Shown here one piece after another: positions 14,710-19,620 of a DNA stretch of 19,620 nt (position 1 is its first letter; every line of letters starts with the position of its first letter). The stretch is taken from assembly GCA_002686465.1 (NCBI GenBank), contig NZCP01000056.1, positions 1-19,620 of the forward strand. Direction: 5' to 3'. Origin of the DNA: Candidatus Woesebacteria bacterium (lineage in GTDB: Bacteria; Patescibacteriota; Microgenomatia; UBA8517; UBA10165). The translations under genes were made by a program, and so were the position numbers. The notes under the pieces were generated by a model. That model was not told where the DNA came from and ran no database searches. It saw only the letters and a program-made list of their open reading frames with translations.

Positions 14710-14738
14710 TTGTGCTTAGAGGGCTAATTTAGTATAAT
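14710..14738 (+). promoter_or_regulatory. Promoter of the sigma4/alpha-CTD-like gene
   Basis: TTGTGC (14710-14715), 17 nt, then a perfect TATAAT (14733-14738). The ATG at 14748 is 9 nt after the -10, so the leader would be about 2-4 nt or absent. No ribosome binding site. Confidence 0.6.
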
Positions 14739-14747
14739 GCTACGCCT

Positions 14748-15785
14748 ATGGTAGAAGATCGATCTGAGCTGGGTTCGGCTCCTAGAGTAATAGAGCAGAG
14801 ACCTATCTCGTTTTCTCCAGATAAGGATACAGAGGTAATCAGGGATCTCCGCGAGAAGTTTAGCAGGCCTGATGAACCTCTTTTCCAGACATTTGAACGA
14901 ATAGGAAAGGGAAATTGGTGGACTCTTGCGGGCGAGTTCAATGTGTCCCCACGATTTCTAGCCCGTATAGTTAATAAGGACACGGTTCAATTTGCAAATG
15001 AGCAAGGTTTATTACCCCTTCCAGACGAGCGGCAACAAAGAGCTCTCGAAGCTTGTTACTTAAATTATCCCCATATAAGCTCGGCAGAGTTGGCAAGTGT
15101 GTTTAGTGTATCCCGAGGACGTGCGTGGCAAATTAAGGAGGATGGTCTACGAAATGTGCGTAGAAAGATATTAAGAGAAATTAGCAGTGAAGTTTCTAGC
15201 AGTAAGCCCTCAAAGGATATTGAGCTTGAGAATAGAGAGGCGATCCCGGATTTTTATATCCTGAAACCTGCCATGCCTGCTTGGTTCCGGGAAATTGATC
15301 TTTTAGGTCTAAGTAAAGAACTCAGAAGTTCACTTGTGGACGGGGGGTTAGGTGAGATTAGTAAGGCTGATAATGCGAGCCTAAGGGACTTACGCGCTCT
15401 TGGTATTCACTTTCTTGAGATGCCGCAACTAAGATCGAGAATTGATGAGTTTGCACGGACTTTGAGAGAATTTGAGCCCGAACGTGAGGGTCAGGAGGAT
15501 GAGGAATCATTAAACAATAAGGCAGTTGCAGAGGGAAAAGTTCCTCCGTTTTTCTTTGATAGACGGCTTAAAGATCATTGGAGCTTTCATGAGATTGACT
15601 TGCTGAGATTGCCTGTTAAAGAACGAAATACTTTGAAACGTGCTGGCCTTGTGGGTCTTCGCGAGGTTGATGAGAAGTCGGATGCAGATTTGAGGGTGAT
15701 ACGGAATCTAGGGGAAATTGGGGTCCGAAAGATTAGAGAATCATTAGGGGAATTTAAATGGCAGAGGCTTGGAATAGCTTCATAG
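14748..15785 (+). CDS. Putative transcription regulator: sigma-region-4-like HTH plus two RNAP alpha-CTD-like domains
   Basis: The 345-residue protein has no family that I can name. Residues 110-141 (ISSAELASVFSVSRGRAWQIK, then GLRNVRRKI) resemble the sigma70 region 4 helix-turn-helix (EIGE-F-VSRERVRQIE-ALRKLR). A further possible HTH lies at 57-77 (WWTLAGEFNVSPRFLARIV). Residues 182-239 and 282-335 are repeats of each other, both starting with EIDLL and containing a DLR block. The second matches the RNA polymerase alpha-CTD helix-hairpin-helix pattern closely (LKRAGL...DLRVIRNLGEIGVRKIRESL). Sigma regions 2 and 3 are missing, so it is not a complete sigma factor. An acidic linker (about 240-265) separates the repeats. 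Likely role: DNA-binding regulator or polymerase accessory factor. It has its own leaderless promoter. Confidence 0.75.
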   Translation: MVEDRSELGSAPRVIEQRPISFSPDKDTEVIRDLREKFSRPDEPLFQTFERIGKGNWWTLAGEFNVSPRFLARIVNKDTVQFANEQGLLPLPDERQQRALEACYLNYPHISSAELASVFSVSRGRAWQIKEDGLRNVRRKILREISSEVSSSKPSKDIELENREAIPDFYILKPAMPAWFREIDLLGLSKELRSSLVDGGLGEISKADNASLRDLRALGIHFLEMPQLRSRIDEFARTLREFEPEREGQEDEESLNNKAVAEGKVPPFFFDRRLKDHWSFHEIDLLRLPVKERNTLKRAGLVGLREVDEKSDADLRVIRNLGEIGVRKIRESLGEFKWQRLGIAS

Positions 15786-15828
15786 AGTCCCCTTCCAAAA
15801 AACTTGCTTCTTTTTGAAGCCAAATTGC

Positions 15829-15834
15829 TAGAAT
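15829..15834 (+). promoter_or_regulatory. Candidate -10 box for the small gene at 15858
   Basis: TAGAAT, with TTGCTT (15804-15809) as a -35 at a long 19-nt spacing. A small hairpin GCTTC TTTTT GAAGC (15806-15820) lies between them. Weak to moderate support. Confidence 0.3.
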
Positions 15835-15857
15835 TCGGCTGCCTGAATAGGAACATG

Positions 15858-16286
15858 ATGACTAAAGAAGGCACACCAGTAACCCAAACAGAGTTAAACC
15901 TTATTGGCCTAGAGGAGGCCATTCGCATTCAGAATGAAAAGGCTGGCCAAGAGACAAAAAGCTTGATTTTTCAGCTTCTAAGAGAAAAACTGCCTGTTTT
16001 GCCCAAGTTTAATGCACATGTTTCCGAAAGGGAGGGAGTTGCATATACGGGAAAAGAAATAGAGGTGGAAGGGTTGATTCTCCAGTTAGCCAGATCTGTG
16101 CACTTTGCCGAGAATTCATCTGTCGTGTTAACACCTGGTGGTATATATAGTGTCAAAGGTAGGGGTCTTATGTCTGGGAGACACCTTCCGATATGGTGGG
16201 AGGTGTCCCACAAAGAAGAAGTAGAGCAAGCTGAATATGTAAACTATATCGAGATCGCACGGACACGAATCTGCTTGCCAGGTTGA
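15858..16286 (+). CDS. Hypothetical protein of 142 residues
   Basis: I do not recognise this family. The start MTKEGTPVTQTELNLIGLEEAI is supported by TAGGA at 15848-15852; ATG at 15855 is one codon earlier, and a TTG at 15804 would add 18 residues. The sequence is mixed alpha/beta with no signal peptide, membrane segment or cysteine motif. It has an N-terminal helix-rich half (LEEAIRIQNEKAGQETKSLIFQLL) and a beta-rich second half (VVLTPGGIYSVKGRGLM...WWEVSHKEEVEQAEYVNY), so it is probably cytoplasmic. Its last 43 bp overlap the end of the convergent lipoprotein gene. It follows the sigma4/alpha-CTD gene, but probably has its own promoter. Confidence 0.7.
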   Translation: MTKEGTPVTQTELNLIGLEEAIRIQNEKAGQETKSLIFQLLREKLPVLPKFNAHVSEREGVAYTGKEIEVEGLILQLARSVHFAENSSVVLTPGGIYSVKGRGLMSGRHLPIWWEVSHKEEVEQAEYVNYIEIARTRICLPG

Positions 16287-16903
16287 GATGCATAAAACAT
16301 TGGCTGATCCCCTTCATAGCCAACGCGGTGCAGTACTTTTTGGTCAGGGTTTTTGTAGCGCGAGATTGTTTTTCCTTCTATATCAATTGATTCTATATCT
16401 CCGTTTGGATTTGTAAAGTAAAATCTTGGCTGAGGAGACGCACCTTTATCAGTGATTAAAAATGCTGGGTAGGGATAACTCCATTCCTCTCGTTTGGGAG
16501 GAAGCATTTCTCGTGACCAGAGAACTTGCGGTTTCTCTTCCTTGTTTTCAAGAGTTGAACTTGGAGTTGGTTCTACACTGTCTGAGGCAGGAAGTTCAGG
16601 ATTGCTTGTGGTTTGTGCTTCGACGACCTTGTTTTTTGCTACTTCGGTAAGTTCTGGTATAGGTTGTTCTCGAACCAAAGATGTTACAGAAAGTTGTTTT
16701 GTGGCTTGACCAACCTCAAGTATCTTTTTTGTAGCAGTAGCATTAGCAATAATTGGAGTTCTGAGAATTTCGACAATTTTTTCCTCCGAGACGCTCTCTT
16801 TATCTGGTTCGCAAGCAGCAAGGATAGGTAGTGCGGCGGTGGCGCCAAGGCCAACAAGGAGTTGTCTTCGGGAGAAACGCCTGGGTGATTCAGGGCCGGG
16901 CAT
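16244..16903 (-). CDS. Predicted Tat-exported lipoprotein of unknown function
   Basis: The N-terminus has a twin-arginine motif (SRRQLLVG, residues 11-18) and a hydrophobic stretch ending in the lipobox LAAC, with Cys31 as the lipidated residue. Both features in one leader suggest export of a folded protein by the Tat pathway and anchoring on the outer membrane-face surface. Residues 32-125 are a Ser/Thr/Glu/Pro-rich low-complexity linker with no domain that I know. The C-terminal 90 residues (SREMLPPKREEWSYPYPAFL, then PRFYFTNPNGDIESIDIEG) look like a small beta-rich domain. 219 aa, complete. The ATG has no clear ribosome binding site. The convergent neighbour overlaps its end by 43 bp. Confidence 0.75.
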   Translation of the reverse strand: MPGPESPRRFSRRQLLVGLGATAALPILAACEPDKESVSEEKIVEILRTPIIANATATKKILEVGQATKQLSVTSLVREQPIPELTEVAKNKVVEAQTTSNPELPASDSVEPTPSSTLENKEEKPQVLWSREMLPPKREEWSYPYPAFLITDKGASPQPRFYFTNPNGDIESIDIEGKTISRYKNPDQKVLHRVGYEGDQPMFYASQPGKQIRVRAISI

Positions 16904-16917
16904 GGCAGCGATTCCAG

Positions 16918-16945
16918 GTTACAACTACATGGAGATCGCTGTCAA
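16918..16945 (-). promoter_or_regulatory. Promoter of the Tat lipoprotein gene
   Basis: On the minus strand a perfect TTGACA (16945-16940), 16 nt, then TGTAAC (16923-16918), a 4/6 match to the -10. Transcription would begin about 6-10 nt before the ATG at 16903. Confidence 0.45.
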
Positions 16946-17043
16946 GACACCCGTTTCCCGAGCCAATTTTTGCACTTTTACACTTCAATGCATAGGAAAC
17001 GTTGGAAACTCGCAAGAGACTTGATGATGGTAAATCTGGCAGA

Positions 17044-17079
17044 TAACAAGCTTTTACGCGATCGCGTAGTTTCTTGTTA
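17044..17079. repeat. Palindrome copy 1, upstream of the Cas2-like gene
   Basis: The outer arms TAACAAG and CTTGTTA and the central perfect 14-bp palindrome TACGCGATCGCGTA are separated by mismatched 4-base stretches. It shares 17045-17078 with the 34-bp copy at 17720-17753: same length, same arms, mostly the same centre. Its right end supplies the -35 box (TTGTTA) of the Cas2-like gene, so a bound protein here would block transcription. It lies between divergent genes. Confidence 0.85.
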
Positions 17080-17102
17080 AGTTTCGATTTGTTAGGTAGT
17101 AT
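17074..17102 (+). promoter_or_regulatory. Promoter of the Cas2-like gene, overlapping the palindrome
   Basis: TTGTTA (17074-17079), 17 nt, TAGTAT (17097-17102). The predicted start falls on the A of the ATG at 17109, so the mRNA would be leaderless. The -35 box is the last six bases of the palindrome, a typical arrangement for autorepression. Confidence 0.55.
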
Positions 17103-17108
17103 TAGTTT

Positions 17109-17681
17109 ATGTCAAAGAAATATGCCACTGTAAAGCAAATTCTTCATTTGGCTGGTATTGGTGCTTTCATCGCTGGATCTCTTATACTTCCAGGCCTTCC
17201 TCGTCTTTTAAGGGGTAGGGCATTAAATTACGATGATTTTTTCCCAGCGAAAAAGTGGGATGATTTTGACGGTTCGAGATTGCGGCAAAGATTGAAAGAG
17301 TTACACAAACAAAAGGTGGTCAGAATTTATCAAACTGGGGACAAATTTGTAGTACAAATAACTAAAAAGGGTCGCAAAAGACTACTCAAGTATAAGTTGA
17401 ACAACCTAAAAATCCCTGAGCCTAAAAAGTGGGATGGGAAGTGGCGGATAGTAGCATATGATATCCCAAAAGAAAAAAATTCTGCCCGCGATGCTCTAAG
17501 AGCCACACTTAAAAGATTTAACTTTCTCGAGTTACAGAAGAGTGTATATCTTTATCCCTATCCGTGTGCAGACATGGTTGAATTTATTAGGGAATTGTAT
17601 GGGGTGGGTGAGCATGTAACATTTCTAACTGTTGGTAATCTTGAAGACGAGAATGCTTATAAAGAGCATTTTAAGCTATAG
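17109..17681 (+). CDS. PaaX/Cas2-like protein: winged helix plus Cas2-type ferredoxin fold
   Basis: The 190-residue protein has a hydrophobic N-terminal segment (about 11-34), a winged-helix-like part (about 48-97, RLRQRLKELHKQKVVRIYQ, then VVQITKKGRKRLL), and a C-terminal domain from 110. The latter reads like Cas2: WRIVAYDIP with Asp118 where Cas2 has its metal-binding Asp, an R-rich helix (ARDALRATLKRFNF), then LQKSVYLYP and a final strand VTFLTV. PaaX-family regulators share this order, and such CPR proteins are often labelled Cas2. No CRISPR array or cas1 is present, so a CRISPR role is unlikely. The flanking palindromes suggest an autoregulated DNA-binding protein or a mobile palindrome-associated gene. 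Leaderless start. Confidence 0.8.
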   Translation: MSKKYATVKQILHLAGIGAFIAGSLILPGLPRLLRGRALNYDDFFPAKKWDDFDGSRLRQRLKELHKQKVVRIYQTGDKFVVQITKKGRKRLLKYKLNNLKIPEPKKWDGKWRIVAYDIPKEKNSARDALRATLKRFNFLELQKSVYLYPYPCADMVEFIRELYGVGEHVTFLTVGNLEDENAYKEHFKL

Positions 17682-17719
17682 CACTTCTTGTGTATTACTA
17701 TATGAATGTGGGTGTAGTT

Positions 17720-17753
17720 AACAAGGTTTTACGTGATCGCGTAAAACCTTGTT
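17720..17753. repeat. Palindrome copy 2, downstream of the Cas2-like gene
   Basis: AACAAGGTTTTACG (17720-17733) pairs perfectly over 14 bp with CGTAAAACCTTGTT (17740-17753) around TGATCG, in which T-G can also pair. Arms, length and centre match copy 1 with scattered changes, mostly in the right half. It lies between convergent genes, 39 nt after the Cas2-like stop. No T tract follows on either strand, so a plain intrinsic terminator is not a full explanation. Confidence 0.9.
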
Positions 17754-17801
17754 GGTCATATTAAGAAGAGAGAGTAATGGCTGGTGGCTTGTTTTAGCCG
17801 A

Positions 17802-18278
17802 TTACCTTAGGAGTTCTTGGAGAAGAGCAATTGGGTTTGGGATGAGGATGCTTCCTATTTTAAACCAGGAGGGAGAGGAGTTGAAAGTGAAAGAAAAAGA
17901 TGCTTTGCTACGATTTCCGGCAACGTCGAAACTTTCTGCAACGACGTCATACTTTTCGCCTGTGTTTCGTACTATCTCTTTATATATGTAAGACTCTTCC
18001 GGCGGGTCAATTTTTGCCATCTTTTCCCCATTCTGATCCTTATATTTTATAGAGAGGCATTTGCTTACCGGATCCTCGCATTTAACCTCGACTGTTGCGT
18101 AGGATCCTGAGCAAGACTCACCGCTGCCGATTTTTTCTCCATTTTTACAAATGACCTCGATCATCGTTTTTGGAGCGTCTGAGTCAAAAGTCCAAACAGC
18201 GGAAGCTTTGTTAGCAAAGAGGACTGCGAGGAATAAAAATATGGTTATCAGAAGAGTATGTTTACAAAAGAAACACAT
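17802..18278 (-). CDS. Small secreted protein, Ig-like fold likely
   Basis: The 158-residue protein starts with a typical Sec signal peptide (about 1-27: basic Lys-His, hydrophobic LLITIFLFLAVLF, then ASA before VWTF). The mature part is beta-rich with a repeated Val/Ser/Asp pattern and four cysteines (CKNG, SCSGS, KCEDP, KCLSI) that could form two disulfides. The C-terminal stretch YDVVAESFDVAGNRSKASFSF resembles the last strand of bacterial Ig-like/fibronectin-type surface domains. The end carries a hydrophobic tail (FKIGSILIPNPIALLQELL). The gene starts 16 nt after the O-antigen-ligase-like gene stop and is probably cotranscribed. The specific family is not recognised. Confidence 0.7.
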   Translation of the reverse strand: MCFFCKHTLLITIFLFLAVLFANKASAVWTFDSDAPKTMIEVICKNGEKIGSGESCSGSYATVEVKCEDPVSKCLSIKYKDQNGEKMAKIDPPEESYIYKEIVRNTGEKYDVVAESFDVAGNRSKASFSFTFNSSPSWFKIGSILIPNPIALLQELLR

Positions 18279-18294
18279 ATGGAATATCTAATTA

Positions 18295-19620
18295 TTACTC
18301 AAGCTTATGTATCTTTTCAAGTACAAAAGGATTTTGGGGATCTCCACTTACTTCAAGTGCCCCCTCGTATATTTTACGAGCTGCTTGCTTCTCTCCTGTG
18401 AGAACCATTGTTTCCCCCAAATGTAGATATGGCGGAACGCGATCGGGTTTTAACTCTATTGATTTTTCAAACGCTTTGCGGGCTTCTTGCAAGTCTCCTT
18501 TTTCGCGCAAAACTAGTCCGAGATTATCAAAGTTTGTAGGGTTAGTAGGATCAAGTTTAGTTAGTTGTTTGTCGTCTTCTATGGCGATTTCTAGATGTTG
18601 TTCTCGCTCGACATCTGAAAGGACCGCACGAAACGCGATACTTGCCTGCAAGCCAATATCTAGTCTGTTTTGTGGCCTTTTCTCAACATTGTTTGTTGCA
18701 ATATTGATTGCTTGCAATAAAGCTTGCTCTCTTTTTTCCTTTTCTTCTTGTAAACTCCCAAGTAAAGCTAAGGAGTGAATGTATTGGCGTTCGTAAACCG
18801 GAATTGGTATCGGAGTAACGCTAGACGTGACAAGAAACTTTTCTAATGCTTGGGTTAATATTCCTTGGTCTTCTTGAGTAAATTGATGGTCAGTAAAGAG
18901 GATATTTGCCTGGCCTTCTGGAAATAGTTGGATGTAGGAAAGTTCGTTATAGTCTTTTAGTCCTTGGGCAAAAATAATTTCTGCACGCAATACTTGAACT
19001 ATGGTATTGCCGCCAATCAAAAGAGCAATGACACATACAACCAGGGCTGGAATAATAACTATTTTTTTAACATTAAGGGTAAAGATAGTATTCGGCTTTG
19101 CAAGGGCTAAGAGGGCTGCGGAAAAGGTTAAAAAGTAGATCCAAGCAGTGGCTGTATAAAAATAGAAAAGGCCATGGAAGGCAAATGCTAGCCAGCCAGC
19201 AAAAAGTAGCAAGAAAGAGGTGTTACGTAACTCCCGACGTGCACTATATATAGTAGCGCCCAAGAATCCCAAGAAAGCTAGCAGAGCGAGAGGGCCAAGA
19301 CCAGCAAGTATGTTTAAGTAGTTATTTCTTATTTGCTCGGGGTATTGGGTCCACTCAGGCGTATTGTTATGCAAGACCGAGCGATAGGCAGGGTAATAAA
19401 GAGGAATGTGTGCTGGCCCAACTCCAAGAGGAAAGCTTTTGGCCGATATCAATCGCAAAGAATCTTCTATCTCAAGAGTTCTAATGGCCTGGCTGCTTGA
19501 GGGGCTAGCATCTAGTAGCGACACTATGCGGGCAAAGATTGGTTGGTGAAATAGTACTAATGCAAGGATTATGACTACAAAGGTCGGTTTTAATCTTTGG
19601 AATAATTCTTTAAAAGGGAA
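18295..19620 (-). CDS. O-antigen ligase-like membrane protein with C-terminal TPRs (5' end beyond window)
   Basis: The frame stays open to the right edge of the window, so the N-terminus is missing; the first in-frame GTG near 19524 is not the true start. The edge residues (PTFVVIILALVLF) form a membrane helix. The Wzy_C/WaaL-type signature then appears: RLISAKSFPLGVGPAHI (the P-L-G-V-G loop), HNNTPEW, and NNYLNILAGLGPLALLAFLGF, followed by three further helices. After a soluble linker the C-terminus has TPR-like repeats (LDPTNPTNFDNLGLVLREKG, then ELKPDRVPPYLHLGETMVLTG). Members polymerise or ligate lipid-linked glycans at the outer face of the membrane. This matches the glycosyltransferases elsewhere in the window. 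Confidence 0.85.
   Translation of the reverse strand, partial: FPFKELFQRLKPTFVVIILALVLFHQPIFARIVSLLDASPSSSQAIRTLEIEDSLRLISAKSFPLGVGPAHIPLYYPAYRSVLHNNTPEWTQYPEQIRNNYLNILAGLGPLALLAFLGFLGATIYSARRELRNTSFLLLFAGWLAFAFHGLFYFYTATAWIYFLTFSAALLALAKPNTIFTLNVKKIVIIPALVVCVIALLIGGNTIVQVLRAEIIFAQGLKDYNELSYIQLFPEGQANILFTDHQFTQEDQGILTQALEKFLVTSSVTPIPIPVYERQYIHSLALLGSLQEEKEKREQALLQAINIATNNVEKRPQNRLDIGLQASIAFRAVLSDVEREQHLEIAIEDDKQLTKLDPTNPTNFDNLGLVLREKGDLQEARKAFEKSIELKPDRVPPYLHLGETMVLTGEKQAARKIYEGALEVSGDPQNPFVLEKIHKLE

Noticed and set aside
17720..17753. Palindrome 2 as a plain bidirectional terminator
   Set aside because: There is no T tract on either strand and its sequence matches the upstream copy, which overlaps a promoter. 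Termination may still be a secondary effect.

Overview
The window looks like chromosomal DNA from a Candidate Phyla Radiation (Patescibacteria) bacterium, perhaps Microgenomates. The support is indirect: compact gene packing, a housekeeping set of CPR type (split ComEC, PEGA-propeller protein, M16 protease, small Cas2/PaaX-like protein), and few classical ribosome binding sites. Several good promoters place the transcription start at or next to the ATG (leaderless mRNAs). TGA is used as a normal stop, which argues against Gracilibacteria and Absconditabacteria. The phylum call is inference, with no database search behind it.

Layout. 1-482 is a long leader with a strong promoter and a terminator-like hairpin ahead of leuS (483-3107). 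Next come comEA (3143-3796) and comEC split into a membrane channel gene (3935-5074) and a metallo-beta-lactamase gene (5071-5985), the core of a DNA-uptake machine. A leaderless promoter then drives argS, an M16 zinc protease and ndk (6022-9561). A tRNA cluster follows (9595-9870). In it a complete tRNA-Arg(CCU) gene sits inside the anticodon region of another tRNA gene, followed by tRNA-Pro(CGG). A convergent PEGA/beta-propeller membrane protein is at 9945-11123. A structured 375-bp spacer precedes mreB and a GT4 glycosyltransferase (11499-13608). A leader with mutually exclusive hairpins precedes a WecG/TagA-type glycosyltransferase (13919-14698). The next gene joins a sigma-region-4-like helix-turn-helix to two RNA polymerase alpha-CTD-like domains (14748-15785). 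A small unknown gene overlaps tail-to-tail with a predicted Tat-exported lipoprotein. A Cas2/PaaX-like gene (17109-17681) is bracketed by two related 34-bp palindromes. The right edge has a small secreted protein and a truncated O-antigen-ligase-like protein with TPR repeats, both on the minus strand.

Themes. The genes cover translation (leuS, argS, tRNAs), DNA uptake (comEA/comEC), nucleotide supply (ndk), and cell shape and surface polysaccharide (mreB, GT4, GT26, O-antigen ligase). The most unusual items are the tRNA nested in a tRNA, the palindrome-flanked Cas2-like gene, the 88-bp GC-rich palindromic element read in frame through the LeuRS editing domain, and the sigma4/alpha-CTD fusion regulator.
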